Part shown: positions 54,107 through 62,794 of the stretch, piece after piece
Layout: each line of letters begins with the position of its first letter
Numbering within the stretch: the first letter of the stretch is position 1
Assembly (NCBI RefSeq): GCF_000512895.1
Contig: NZ_CP007033.1
Coordinates: 588,001-652,000 of the forward strand
DNA from: Dehalobacter restrictus DSM 9455
GTDB lineage: Bacteria; Bacillota; Desulfitobacteriia; Desulfitobacteriales; Syntrophobotulaceae
Length of the DNA stretch: 64,000 nucleotides
Direction of reading: 5' to 3'
Position numbers and translations under genes: made by a program
Notes under the pieces: model-generated
What the model was told of the DNA's origin: nothing
What the model saw: the letters and a program-made list of their open reading frames with translations, nothing else
The model's database searches: none

Positions 54107-55693
54107 ATGGCACAAAATCAAAATGGGGTGAATGTATTGGTTGAAAAAAAGAGAAAGAAGAAAAAACTGAAAAAAGTTTTTATGATCATAGCACTGGTAA
54201 TCGCAGGCATTGTTGCCGGGACGGCAGCATTTGCCTTCTATTTCGCTAAAGGAGGCAATCTGCCCGGCGACAGTGTGAATTTGAACAATCGGGTCAGTAT
54301 TCTTTTGATCGGGACGGATAAAAGGCCAGGGGCAAGTTCTTACAATTCGGACTCGATCATTGTAGCCAGCTTTGACCCGAAGACGAAACTTATTTCCTTA
54401 CTGTCCATTCCGAGAGACACCCGGGTAACACTCCCCGGATCAAAAAGCTATTGTAAGATCAATGCCGTTCCCATGTTAAAAGGGATTCCGGAGCTGGAAA
54501 AACAGGTTACCGAACTGACCGGTATTGAGCTGGATGGGTATGTCCTGACGAATTTTAATGGGTTCAAGGATATGATCGATACGCTGGACGGGATCACCAT
54601 TGACGTGGAAAAAGACATGAAATATGAGACCGGGGATAAAGAGGACGGCTATATCAACCTAAAAGCCGGGGTACAGGAATTAGACGGGACAAAAGCGCTC
54701 CAATATGCCCGTTTCCGTCATGACGCAACCGCCGATATCGGGAGAACCGCCAGGCAGCAGAAAGTACTGACCGCTGTGGGTAAAAAAATGCTTCAGCCTG
54801 CCACCCTATTAAAATTGCCCGAGCTGATTCCGGAATTAATGAAGGCTGTGGAAACAGACTTGTCTCTGAAAGATCTCCTAAAACTCGCCGGGGCGGCCAA
54901 GTCCTTTGAAGATGCAACGATCGTGACCCAAACACTGCCCGGCGATGCAATTAATCTTGATGGGTTAAGCTACTGGGAGGTAAACAGAGACGCAGCCAAA
55001 GAAGTCGCTCAGAACCTTCTTTTAGGTAAAACCACTGATAAAGTCTGGGACAGCACGGTCCTTGCCTCCTTGGATCCGGAAGTTAAAGCCCACCTTGCGG
55101 CCCCGTCTACGGCAGCTGCGATCGATATACCGGAAATATCCGGCGTAACTGCACCTGAACCGGGGGCGATACCCGTGACAACGATCCAAACGGAGCAGTA
55201 TTCAGGAACAATCACCTGGTCGCCTGCTGACAGTACCTTTGTTGACGGCCAGGAATACACGGCGACGATTACGCTTGTTCCTAAAGCAGGGTATACCTTA
55301 AAAGGCGTCGGTGCGAACTTCTTCACCGTACCGGGAGCAGCAGCGCATAATGCTGCAGGATCCGGGGTCATTACGGCAGTGTTCAAGGCGTTACCACCTA
55401 TAACGTCAGCAGCCACCATCGACATTTCGGAAATAGCCGGGGTTACACCGCCTGCACCGGGAGCGGCACCTGTGACAGCGACCACCGAAACGGAGCAGTA
55501 TACCGGGTCGGTCACCTGGACGCCGGCCGACGCCCCCTTTGTGGAAGGCCAGCAATACACAGCGACCATCACGCTGGTTCCGAAAGAAGGATATACATTG
55601 GAAGGCATTAGCGCAAACTATTTCACAGTGCCGGGTGCAACAGCGACAAACGCGGCCGGATCGGGGGTCATAACAGCGGTATTTCTACTATGA
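54107..55693 (+). CDS. LytR-CpsA-Psr (LCP) family protein with two C-terminal repeats
   Basis: LCP enzymes transfer teichoic acids or other glycopolymers from lipid carriers to peptidoglycan. After a Lys-rich start there is one membrane helix (KVFMIIALVIAGIVAGTAAF), then the LCP domain with ILLIGTDKRPG, SDSIIVASFDPKTK, LLSIPRDTRV and ALQYARFRHD, where the Arg and Asp bind the pyrophosphate. The C-terminal part holds two copies of a roughly 95-residue beta domain (each with ITW-PAD---V-GQ-YTATITLVPK-GYTL and a TVPGA-A-NAAGSGVITAVF end). These look like cell-surface adhesion or wall-binding domains. The start lies between ATG 54107 and TTG 54137. It is about 200 residues longer than a minimal LCP protein. 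Confidence 0.9.
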   Translation: MAQNQNGVNVLVEKKRKKKKLKKVFMIIALVIAGIVAGTAAFAFYFAKGGNLPGDSVNLNNRVSILLIGTDKRPGASSYNSDSIIVASFDPKTKLISLLSIPRDTRVTLPGSKSYCKINAVPMLKGIPELEKQVTELTGIELDGYVLTNFNGFKDMIDTLDGITIDVEKDMKYETGDKEDGYINLKAGVQELDGTKALQYARFRHDATADIGRTARQQKVLTAVGKKMLQPATLLKLPELIPELMKAVETDLSLKDLLKLAGAAKSFEDATIVTQTLPGDAINLDGLSYWEVNRDAAKEVAQNLLLGKTTDKVWDSTVLASLDPEVKAHLAAPSTAAAIDIPEISGVTAPEPGAIPVTTIQTEQYSGTITWSPADSTFVDGQEYTATITLVPKAGYTLKGVGANFFTVPGAAAHNAAGSGVITAVFKALPPITSAATIDISEIAGVTPPAPGAAPVTATTETEQYTGSVTWTPADAPFVEGQQYTATITLVPKEGYTLEGISANYFTVPGATATNAAGSGVITAVFLL

Positions 55694-55740
55694 TGCCGTA
55701 TACCAATACCGTATTAACCAGCCGGGGTTGTCCAACAAAA

Positions 55741-55784
55741 CTGCCTTTGAAGTCAGGCTGAAGAGATCCTGATTTCAAAGGCAG
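55741..55784 (+). terminator. Large hairpin after the LCP gene
   Basis: CTGCCTTTGAA (55741-55751) pairs with TTCAAAGGCAG (55774-55784), extended by TCAG/CTGA inside. No T-run follows, so termination by it is uncertain. Confidence 0.5.
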
Positions 55785-55945
55785 AATACTGCGTACGGCG
55801 GAACGGTTTTGGTCAAGTTTTGTTTATAATGGCAATTCGGGGGAACGCAGCCTTTTGTCCGCTGCTGTTCTGAGTTACCGGGAAAATGGAGGTTATATTC
55901 ATTTTTATATTAGCAGTAAATTTTCGCAAAACAAAATATTCGTAG

Positions 55946-55974
55946 TTGCATCAACATTTTCCTTCTGGTATAAT
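55946..55974 (+). promoter_or_regulatory. Promoter of the Mn-riboswitch operon
   Basis: TTGCAT (55946-55951), a 17-bp spacer and TATAAT (55969-55974), ending about 12 bp before the riboswitch. Confidence 0.8.
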
Positions 55975-55985
55975 TGCGTTATCGT

Positions 55986-56101
55986 AAATCAAAGGGGAGT
56001 AGCTGGATAATAAAGTCGTCAAGACGGATTTCGATCCCGGCTTTATTGCAATTGACTGATTGTAAGCGAGACCTTTGCCCTTGGGGGTGAAGGTTTTTTT
56101 A
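55986..56101 (+). promoter_or_regulatory. yybP-ykoY manganese riboswitch
   Basis: The transcript holds all conserved parts of the yybP-ykoY class: AAAGGGGAGTAGC at the 5' side, AAAGTCGTCA, CCGGCTTT, and GCGAGACCTTTGCC at the 3' side. The last part can instead form a terminator (ACCTTTGCCC with GGTGAAGGT) followed by seven T. Mn2+ binding stabilises the aptamer and permits read-through. The class normally precedes Mn exporters; here it precedes a DUF5685 gene. The match is by motif recognition and is strong. Confidence 0.93.
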
Positions 56102-56133
56102 TTTATATTTAAATATGATATGAATGAAGTCAG

Positions 56134-56943
56134 GTGAAAAATATGTTCGGTTATGTCGTCGCCAATATCGATAAGCTAACTGCCGAAGAAAAACTACACT
56201 ATCGGTCGTGCTACTGCGGTTTATGCCAGACGCTGGGAGACCGTCACGGCACCCTTAGCCGTATCACACTAAACTATGACATGACTTTCCTCGTACTGTT
56301 CCTTTCCGCGCTTTATCAGAAAGATACCACCATTCAAACCGGGCGATGCATCATGCATCCCCGCAAACCTCACTGCTATTGGCATAACGAGATCTCAGAT
56401 TATACCGCCGATATGAGTATTGTCCTGACTTATTTCAAATTTCTCGATGATTGGAAGGACGAACGGAAGATCCTGTCGCTGGGTGAAGCCAAGCTGTTCG
56501 AAAAGAAATACAGGCAGGCTGCCATCCGCCATCCCAGGCAATGTGCTGTCATCAGTGAGTGCTTGAACACCCTTTCCGACATAGAAAAATCAGGGGAACT
56601 GAAACCGGATATTCCTGCAGGTTGTTTCGGCAGACTCATGGGCGAAGTCTTCGTTTTCCAAGAAGATGACGATGCCCAAGATTTACGTAACTTTGGAGAA
56701 TCGCTTGGCAAATTCATTTACATTATGGATGCCTGTCTTGATCTCAAAATGGACATCCAAAAGGAATGCTATAATCCGCTGACTGCGTTGTCAACAGATC
56801 ATTTTCCGCAAATATTAAATCTGCTTATGGCCGACTGTATGGAAAAATACCGGCAACTGCCAATCAAACGCGATCAAAACCTTATTGAAAACATTCTCTA
56901 TTCAGGCGTTTGGACAAGGTATGAAGCAGCGAAAAGAAAGTAA
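56134..56943 (+). CDS. DUF5685 family protein under a Mn riboswitch
   Basis: A 269-residue, mostly helical soluble protein of the DUF5685 family. It has an N-terminal cluster SCYCGLCQTLGDRHG followed by LNYDMTFLVLFLSALY, a Cys-containing GRCIMHPRKPHCYW, and two acidic motifs, FLDDWKDE (near 110) and IMDACLDLKMD (near 205). The paired acidic motifs recall the metal-binding sites of trans-prenyl or squalene-synthase-fold enzymes. That link is an inference. It is the first gene of a three-gene operon with a J-domain protein and a zinc-ribbon membrane protein. The ATG at 56134 follows GTCAGGTG. No biochemical function is known to me. Confidence 0.8.
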   Translation: MKNMFGYVVANIDKLTAEEKLHYRSCYCGLCQTLGDRHGTLSRITLNYDMTFLVLFLSALYQKDTTIQTGRCIMHPRKPHCYWHNEISDYTADMSIVLTYFKFLDDWKDERKILSLGEAKLFEKKYRQAAIRHPRQCAVISECLNTLSDIEKSGELKPDIPAGCFGRLMGEVFVFQEDDDAQDLRNFGESLGKFIYIMDACLDLKMDIQKECYNPLTALSTDHFPQILNLLMADCMEKYRQLPIKRDQNLIENILYSGVWTRYEAAKRK

Positions 56944-56960
56944 AGGGGAGATAAGAAAGA

Positions 56961-57530
56961 ATGATATCCGATCCTTATCAAGTACTTGGTGTTCCTCAGA
57001 CGGCTGCGGATGATGAAATAAAAAAGGCCTATCGCAAACTGGCCAAAAAATACCACCCGGACCTGAACCCCGGCAATGCGGAAGCGGCTAAAAAAATGAG
57101 TGAAATCAATGCCGCTTACGAACAGATCAAAAGCGGAAACCCCTACCCAAACACCTATTACAACGGGAGCAACGCTTCCCGAGAATATGCTTCCTCAGCG
57201 TATGATTCGGTAAAACACTATATCAATTTGGGCTATTTTCGCGAGGCGTTGAATATTCTGGCCAGGATGAGTGACCGAAGTGCCGAATGGTACTATTGCA
57301 GTGCTGTTGCCAATGCCGGTATCGGCAACATCATCACTGCGCTGAACCACGCCGAAACAGCCGTACGCATGAATCCCGGCAATCCGGAATACCAACGCAT
57401 CTTGAATATGCTGCAACGCGGCGGACACGTTTATCAGCAACAAAGACGCGGCTTCGGCATGCCGAATGACACGCTGGACAAACTCTGTTTTGGCTTATGT
57501 ATCGCGGACCTTTGCTGTCCGTTCTGTTGA
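56961..57530 (+). CDS. J-domain protein with TPR-like region and Cys-rich tail
   Basis: A 189-residue protein with an N-terminal J domain ([23 protein letters not shown] intact at about residue 34), so it should recruit DnaK. Residues 75-150 are helical and TPR-like ([40 protein letters not shown]). It ends [17 protein letters not shown], five closely spaced Cys that may bind a metal. ATG 56961 follows AAGGGGAG. It sits 17 bp after the DUF5685 gene. Confidence 0.85.
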   Translation: MISDPYQVLGVPQTAADDEIKKAYRKLAKKYHPDLNPGNAEAAKKMSEINAAYEQIKSGNPYPNTYYNGSNASREYASSAYDSVKHYINLGYFREALNILARMSDRSAEWYYCSAVANAGIGNIITALNHAETAVRMNPGNPEYQRILNMLQRGGHVYQQQRRGFGMPNDTLDKLCFGLCIADLCCPFC

Positions 57531-57556
57531 TGAAAATAGCGTAAGGAGTGTGGGCA

Positions 57557-57967
57557 ATGGGTAATTTGAAAAATAAGCTGACACGTTTGATGATTGGCCG
57601 GTACGGCATTGATCAGTTGTATTATGCTTTACTTGGGGTCTGGTTTGTATTACTGATCGCCAATACGTTTATCCGTTCAGGAATCATCAGTATTTTGATG
57701 GGGGCTGTTCTGGCTGGAATGATCTTCAGAACCTTATCCCGGAACATCTATAAAAGACGCCAGGAAAACGATAAATTCATGAAAATGTGGAATAGGATTA
57801 AGGCTGAAGGTTCTTTGACGATGCGCCGAATCAAAGAAATTAAAACCCACCGTTTCCGCAAATGCCCGCACTGTAAAAGAGTACTTCGGCTGCCGCGGCG
57901 AAAAGGCAAACATACAGTAAAGTGCCCTTGCTGCCATCATGAATTCGAGCTCTGTATCCGCTTATAA
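57557..57967 (+). CDS. Two-helix membrane protein with zinc ribbon
   Basis: A 136-residue protein with two hydrophobic segments (about residues 23-39 and 43-58) and a C-terminal zinc ribbon of two CxxC pairs, CPHC and CPCC, 20 residues apart. ATG 57557 lies 10 bp after AAGGAG. It follows the J-domain gene by 26 bp and is followed by a strong terminator, so it completes the Mn-riboswitch operon. Function unknown. Confidence 0.8.
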   Translation: MGNLKNKLTRLMIGRYGIDQLYYALLGVWFVLLIANTFIRSGIISILMGAVLAGMIFRTLSRNIYKRRQENDKFMKMWNRIKAEGSLTMRRIKEIKTHRFRKCPHCKRVLRLPRRKGKHTVKCPCCHHEFELCIRL

Positions 57968-58023
57968 CTAAGAACAAATAAATTTGATCATCGTAGTACT
58001 TCATAAACAGTAAGAACTAAAAA

Positions 58024-58067
58024 GAATAACCTTGGAACTTTCAAGTCATTCCAAGGTTATTTTTTTG
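58024..58067 (+). terminator. Terminator of the Mn-riboswitch operon
   Basis: AATAACCTTGGAA and TTCCAAGGTTATT arms form a 13-bp stem followed by a T7 run. Confidence 0.93.
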
Positions 58068-58345
58068 GTTAATATTTTGCTTTGATGATCTGTTTAATAT
58101 TTTTTTCCATAGAAGAACGAGTAAATCAAACTGCAAGTGGGTTACAAAGCTGCATTTTGTTTTCGTTACAAAGACCGCGTTTTGATTTACAAAATGGCAT
58201 CTCGCCTTTCAATTAAGTTTTCAATTTAGTCGTTTGAGTTTATCTATAAACAACATAAATATATTGATAAATGATAAATTAATATTGACTTACAATAATA
58301 TACCATTTACAATAGAACCAAAATAGATAGAAAGGGTATGATACA
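58068..58345 (+). promoter_or_regulatory. Intergenic region with direct repeats and the DUF2975 operon promoter
   Basis: Two imperfect 24-bp direct repeats stand side by side at 58141-58164 and 58165-58188, each starting GTTACAAAG and containing TTTTG. A promoter follows: TTGACT (58285-58290), a 17-bp spacer and TACAAT (58308-58313). AT-rich stretches with TGATAAATGATAAATTAAT lie just before it and may be an operator. Confidence 0.6.
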
Positions 58346-58792
58346 ATGTGGAATCCAAGTAAGTCCGTAAGACTATCTTCCATTTGTACCAAGATCGCCA
58401 TTGTCCTGGTCATATGTGCAGCTTTTGCTATGCCGAATTTAATCCCTACATATGTAAACTATACAGGAAAAGATCCTGAAATCATTCATTCCTTGCTCCT
58501 AACGGTCTATGCCTGTGTTCTGCCGGGGATGTTATCGTTGATCTGTCTTGGCAGGCTTCTTTCCAACATCAGGCGGGAAGAAGTGTTTATAGAAAAAAAT
58601 GTCAAACTCCTGCGGGTGTTGTCATGGTGCAGTTTTGTCGTCTCCGCCATTTTGTTCATCTCAGGATTTTATTATATTCTTTTTGTGATTATAGCCGTTT
58701 GTGCCGCTTTTTTAGGGCTGATCCTGAGAGTGATCAAAAATGTTTTTGAACAGGCGATTGTTATCAAAAGAGAAAATGATTTTACGATTTAG
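58346..58792 (+). CDS. DUF2975 membrane protein
   Basis: A 148-residue protein with four hydrophobic segments (about 16-33, 48-67, 88-107, 110-128). It fits the DUF2975 family, whose members (YoaS in Bacillus) are followed by a small XRE regulator, as here. ATG 58346 follows GAAAGGG. Function unknown. Confidence 0.85.
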   Translation: MWNPSKSVRLSSICTKIAIVLVICAAFAMPNLIPTYVNYTGKDPEIIHSLLLTVYACVLPGMLSLICLGRLLSNIRREEVFIEKNVKLLRVLSWCSFVVSAILFISGFYYILFVIIAVCAAFLGLILRVIKNVFEQAIVIKRENDFTI

Positions 58793-58806
58793 GGGAGGGA
58801 TTCTCA

Positions 58807-59025
58807 TTGATTGTCGTTAATCTCGACGTTATGATGGCAAAAAGAAAAATTTCTGCCGGTGAGCTGGCGGATAAAATCGGAATCACTCCGGCTAATCTTT
58901 CAATTCTAAAAAACAATAAGGCAAAGGCTATCCGCTTTTCGACCCTGGAACAAGTTTGCAAGGTTCTGAATTGCCAGCCCGGAGATTTATTAGAGTATCG
59001 GAAAGGAGAACAGGAAGATGAATAA
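58807..59025 (+). CDS. XRE-type helix-turn-helix regulator (YozG-like)
   Basis: A 72-residue protein that is almost only a Cro/XRE domain: ISAGELADKIGITPANLSIL followed by ITPANLS-type recognition helix and FSTLEQVCKVLNCQPGDLLEY. TTG 58807 follows GGGAGGGA. It is 14 bp after the DUF2975 gene and overlaps the next gene by 8 bp. It probably regulates this operon. Confidence 0.9.
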   Translation: MIVVNLDVMMAKRKISAGELADKIGITPANLSILKNNKAKAIRFSTLEQVCKVLNCQPGDLLEYRKGEQEDE

Positions 59026-60517
59026 CAGGGAGATGAATAACAGTACGGATACGGCAACCTATACAAGGAGTGATATTGTTTTCGCATTGGCAATGCTGGT
59101 CTGCGGCTTCTTATATTGGAATCTGATCCTGGCTGCCGGTCTTGGTGCGGGTGTTACCTTATTTGCAGCAGTATTCTGTCTGTCTACCGTCCTATATCTG
59201 AAATCAGGTAAGTTCCGTCAAACAAGAACGAGCTGGTTATGTTTCATTGTCATTATCCTGTCGTCCCTGGTTTTTTTGCTTTTTGATAATATCCTGATCA
59301 AAGGACTGAATTTTATCTTTCTTACAGCCGCTGTCATCTATTGGATCAGCCTGTTTACGGGCAGAAACCTGGAGAAAAGGATCTCCGCCTATATCCTGGG
59401 CGATCTTTTTAATCAGGTTTTGGTCATCCCATTCCGCAATTTTGCCTGCTGCTTTGGCGCGGTCAAGAGACTGTTTGGCAGAAATCAAAAGGGGAAATCC
59501 CTTCTGGCCGGCGCGGTTGGTATTCTTGTGATGATTCCGATCCTGGCCGCAGTCATCAACCTATTGACACGAGCCGATGCTGTTTTCGCAGGGATGATCG
59601 CCAATCTGCAGTTTTCGGTATCGATGAATATTATCGTCCAGATATTGATGGGAATTCCCGTCGCCTGTTATCTGTACGGATTGATTTACGGCGACCGGCA
59701 TGGGAGGAATACGGGATATGTCACCATCGAGACTGTTGACAAAACGGCCGCTGCTTTCCGTTTTTCCCCGGGAGTGACCGTATACACCGCCTTGACAGCG
59801 TTGAATCTTGTCTTTGTGGTTTTTTTTCTTTCTCAGATCACCTATCTTTTCTCGGCATTCAATGACCGTCTCCCGGAACTCATGACGCATGCGGAGTATG
59901 CCCGCAGAGGTTTTTTTGAACTTTGTGCGGTAGCCGGGATCAATATGGTCGTGATTACGGTGGCCCATCTTATTGTGAAAAGGGACAAGGTGAGGATTCT
60001 GCAAATAGAAACAGCCATTTTATGCCTTTTCACCCTGATGTTGATCATTACGGCCATTAGCAAGATGGTGATGTACATCCATTATTTTGGTTTGACCCCG
60101 CTGCGTGTCTATACGACTTGGTTTATGCTTGTGCTGCTCTTTCTGTTTGCGGTGATTGCCGTCAGACAGTTTAAAAAATTTAACGCAGCCAGGATCATGC
60201 TGGTCGGATTTGTAGTGTTTTTCATGATCCTGAGCTACGGGAACATCGACGGCCGAATCGCTGCCTATAATATTGACAGGTACAGTAACGGAACCCTGGA
60301 GAATCTCGATGTGCAGGCTTTGTCCGGCTTGTCTGATGCAGCGGTCCCGTACATCTACACCTTATACCAGGAAACAACGGATCAGAGCCTGAAGGCGGAT
60401 CTTAAAGCAGCCATTGATCAATCAGCTGGATCTGCGCTTGGAGCGTCGCGTCAAGAAACATTCCGGGATTTCAATTTTCAGCGGCATACGGCGGAAAGCA
60501 TCAGAAATATGCTCTGA
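59018..60517 (+). CDS. DUF4173/DUF4153 multi-pass membrane protein
   Basis: A 499-residue membrane protein with about eleven hydrophobic segments. The stretch THAEYARRGFFELCAVAGIN is typical of the DUF4173 family, and the C-terminal soluble tail (NIDRYSNGTLENLDVQALSG) also fits. The ATG overlaps the XRE gene, and GAAAGGAG is upstream. Function unknown; it closes the operon. Confidence 0.85.
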   Translation: MNNREMNNSTDTATYTRSDIVFALAMLVCGFLYWNLILAAGLGAGVTLFAAVFCLSTVLYLKSGKFRQTRTSWLCFIVIILSSLVFLLFDNILIKGLNFIFLTAAVIYWISLFTGRNLEKRISAYILGDLFNQVLVIPFRNFACCFGAVKRLFGRNQKGKSLLAGAVGILVMIPILAAVINLLTRADAVFAGMIANLQFSVSMNIIVQILMGIPVACYLYGLIYGDRHGRNTGYVTIETVDKTAAAFRFSPGVTVYTALTALNLVFVVFFLSQITYLFSAFNDRLPELMTHAEYARRGFFELCAVAGINMVVITVAHLIVKRDKVRILQIETAILCLFTLMLIITAISKMVMYIHYFGLTPLRVYTTWFMLVLLFLFAVIAVRQFKKFNAARIMLVGFVVFFMILSYGNIDGRIAAYNIDRYSNGTLENLDVQALSGLSDAAVPYIYTLYQETTDQSLKADLKAAIDQSAGSALGASRQETFRDFNFQRHTAESIRNML

Positions 60518-60724
60518 TAGCTCCGGCAGCCAATACAAAAGGGCTGTAACACCACTTAGCCCCAAATGAAGGATAGGTTATTTTAAATCGCTATCCAACG
60601 GCGTTACTTACAGTCCCAGTCATCAATAAGGAGCGGACGCTGTCAATGATCGGCGTCATGGTTTCGGTTGGCGCAAGTGCGGAGCTTGTAAATATCATGA
60701 CGATACAAAATAAGAGGAAAGACC
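60518..60724. other. Intergenic region between convergent genes
   Basis: No gene is recognised. An AAGGAG before ATG 60646 opens a 55-codon plus-strand frame running into the metallophosphoesterase gene in antisense; it has no recognisable features. Confidence 0.4.
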
Positions 60725-60754
60725 AGAGACTTAAAGGTATCCCTTTAAGTCTCT
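60725..60754. terminator. 13-bp hairpin over the metallophosphoesterase stop codon
   Basis: AGAGACTTAAAGG (60725-60737) pairs perfectly with CCTTTAAGTCTCT (60742-60754). The minus-strand stop codon (60731-60733) lies within the stem. Only a weak T-rich tract follows. Confidence 0.55.
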
Positions 60755-61618
60755 GGGTCCTGCAAGAACTTCCCGGCCTATATACAAGGTACCGTTATCC
60801 TTGGTTTTGATATTCCATTTAACCAGTGTAATATTGCCTTCCGCGATCTCTATGCCTGTGATCGAACGCGGATGAACACAACTGCCGTCATTAAAATATA
60901 GCGGTTTCCCCGCATCAGGGAACATGGGCCTATGGGTGTGACCGGCAATCAGCATGTGCTTTTCCTGATTGACCCATTCAGTAAGGTTTTGTTCTATAGA
61001 ATCCTTCTTATGATAATTTTTGGCTGTACTGGTGGGGTCTTTAAAACCGAACAACTCAAGTTTCTTCCATACATATCTGACCAGAAATCTTCTTAACCCC
61101 CAAAACGTATAGTCCAACATACTGCCTTGGTGCCCATGGATCAAAAGAATTTTTCGGTCTGAATCCTTATACCGTAAAACGAGCCCCTCGTGAAATTTAA
61201 CATTCTCAAATAAAGGAACGTGACGGTTTTCCTCGGCATCATAGTACCGGTTAAAGCATTTCTGTACAAAATGATCATTGCTTTTGACCATGTCATGGTT
61301 TCCGTAAATGAAATAAAGGCGGCCTTCATTATAATATTTTTGCAGGAGTGAAAATGTATCCTTATGAACAGGCACGATGTCCGACATGTTTTTATACTTC
61401 CACAGTTCGTCACCGTCACCAAGCTCGATATACGTGTACTGTTCCTTATAATAATGCGTTAACGCTGCAAAATACAGATTCTCATTCCCGGAAAAATCGT
61501 CAGCCCAGCTGCCGTCCCCCCTATGGACATCACTCATTAAAATCATCTTCGAGGAATCGTCAACAGGGATTTCTTCAGCAGATTGAAAAGCTTTGGATAT
61601 ACGATCCACAGCATTCAT
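60731..61618 (-). CDS. Metallophosphoesterase
   Basis: A 295-residue cytosolic calcineurin-fold phosphoesterase. Metal motifs are visible in order: SDVHRG (DxH), LGDGDELW (GDxxD/E), GNHD, HGHQ, and GHTHRP. It resembles UDP-2,3-diacylglucosamine-hydrolase-like and YbbD-type enzymes, but the substrate is unknown. ATG 61618 is preferred over an in-frame start at 61642 because GGGTGG lies about 7 bp before it. Monocistronic. Confidence 0.92.
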   Translation of the reverse strand: MNAVDRISKAFQSAEEIPVDDSSKMILMSDVHRGDGSWADDFSGNENLYFAALTHYYKEQYTYIELGDGDELWKYKNMSDIVPVHKDTFSLLQKYYNEGRLYFIYGNHDMVKSNDHFVQKCFNRYYDAEENRHVPLFENVKFHEGLVLRYKDSDRKILLIHGHQGSMLDYTFWGLRRFLVRYVWKKLELFGFKDPTSTAKNYHKKDSIEQNLTEWVNQEKHMLIAGHTHRPMFPDAGKPLYFNDGSCVHPRSITGIEIAEGNITLVKWNIKTKDNGTLYIGREVLAGPRDLKGYL

Positions 61619-61791
61619 AGGATACCACCCGCCCAAAAGCATCTTCGTTTAATGTCAATATATTCAGGGGGCAGTATCAAGAGTGCCGGTCTTTTTTGAC
61701 TATATGATCTATAACAAAAACTGCCAGTGTAGAAAAGGTAAATATGTTAATAATAAGTGTACATTCCAAAAAGGAAAGGAGGGAAAAAGTA

Positions 61792-61938
61792 ATGGCAAAA
61801 TATAGACTTCCTATAGACAAGAGTCAGGCAGCTAGTTCAATGGGTGTAAACTTAGGCCCTGATACATCTGCTAGACAAAATGGTTCCGTAGGTGGATACA
61901 TGGTGAAGAAGACTTTTGAAAGCCTCGGCATGCGTTAA
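61792..61938 (+). CDS. Short alpha/beta-type small acid-soluble spore protein
   Basis: A 48-residue protein that contains the SASP core LGPDTSARQNGSVGGYMVKK. Such proteins coat and protect spore DNA. It is shorter than the normal 60-75 residues, with a reduced N-terminal helix (MAKYRLPIDKSQAASSMGVN). ATG 61792 follows AAAGGAGGG. Frames starting at 61744 have no better signal. A terminator follows closely. Expression under sigma-G is expected but no clear box was assigned. Confidence 0.9.
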   Translation: MAKYRLPIDKSQAASSMGVNLGPDTSARQNGSVGGYMVKKTFESLGMR

Positions 61939-61974
61939 GACTGATTTTCGAGAGCAAATGATTATAAGCCGGAA

Positions 61975-62008
61975 GGGAACCGTGAGAGAATACGGTTCCC
62001 TTTTCTTT
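61975..62008 (+). terminator. Terminator after the SASP gene
   Basis: GGGAACCGT (61975-61983) pairs with ACGGTTCCC (61992-62000), followed by TTTTCTTT. Confidence 0.9.
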
Positions 62009-62101
62009 AACCTTAAATAGGATACCTCAGAATTTCAATCATTATACCGGTAAAAAATTCCTAAAAGTATTTGGAAGAAGTCATGGAAATCCTCATGGGA
62101 T

Positions 62102-62794
62102 TTATTGAATAAGAATCTCTTTCGGTAAGTCAAATGTACCTTCGGGGATGGAACCTGCACCGACTTTAATGTCTGTATATTCTGAGGTATTGGTCTGCCC
62201 GTCCTGAACCAGTTCAAACTTAATGACGATTCCGTATTTTGTGCTTAACCAATCTTTATAATTCCCTTGGCCGCTGGTTACAGAAATTATTTTGCATTCC
62301 AATCCGTTAAGCGTTTGTGTTCCGATGATTTGGTAACTTACATCAGCATTTTCATCTGTATCTAATGCCAGTGAATAGTCCATGGGGGTAATATTGTCAT
62401 TCCCTTTATATTCGTTAATATTTACCTTGGCAGCCACAATTTGTCCTGGCCGGTAGGAAACGATTTCTCCCTTTTCTAAATCGAAGATGGAGACCGTTCT
62501 TTGCCCATTCGTAATCGTATCCGTTTTCATTTTGGTATCTTTAAACCAAACGTTGCTTTCGGAAGATACTCCCGCATTCGTTGTTACAAGATGATAAGAG
62601 ATCTCTCTGAGACCTGTACCTTTCATAATTAAGTTTGAAACCACTTCCTGATCACTGGTGTTATTGGTTCCAGCGGAGGAAACTGCAGCCGAAGGAGCAG
62701 AAGAATTGTTTTTAAAGCTGCAAGCGGAAAGGATCAAGGTACTTATGAGCAATAGGACGGTAATCGTAAGAAGCTTCTTGTCAGTGATTTTCAT
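62102..62794 (-). CDS. Secreted lipoprotein, LolA-like fold possible
   Basis: A 230-residue lipoprotein with a signal peptide (KKLLTITVLLLISTLI) and lipobox LSAC, Cys 25. A Ser/Asn-rich linker precedes a mostly beta domain with YHLVTTNAGVSSESNVWFKD and FDLEKGEIVSYRPGQ, similar in pattern to outer-membrane-lipoprotein-sorting-like proteins found in Firmicutes. GGAGAAGG lies before ATG 62794. Exact role unknown. Confidence 0.85.
   Translation of the reverse strand: MKITDKKLLTITVLLLISTLILSACSFKNNSSAPSAAVSSAGTNNTSDQEVVSNLIMKGTGLREISYHLVTTNAGVSSESNVWFKDTKMKTDTITNGQRTVSIFDLEKGEIVSYRPGQIVAAKVNINEYKGNDNITPMDYSLALDTDENADVSYQIIGTQTLNGLECKIISVTSGQGNYKDWLSTKYGIVIKFELVQDGQTNTSEYTDIKVGAGSIPEGTFDLPKEILIQ

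Noticed and set aside
55009-55608. A 199-codon frame antisense to the LCP repeat region
   Set aside because: It mirrors the repeats of the LCP gene and has no start signal.
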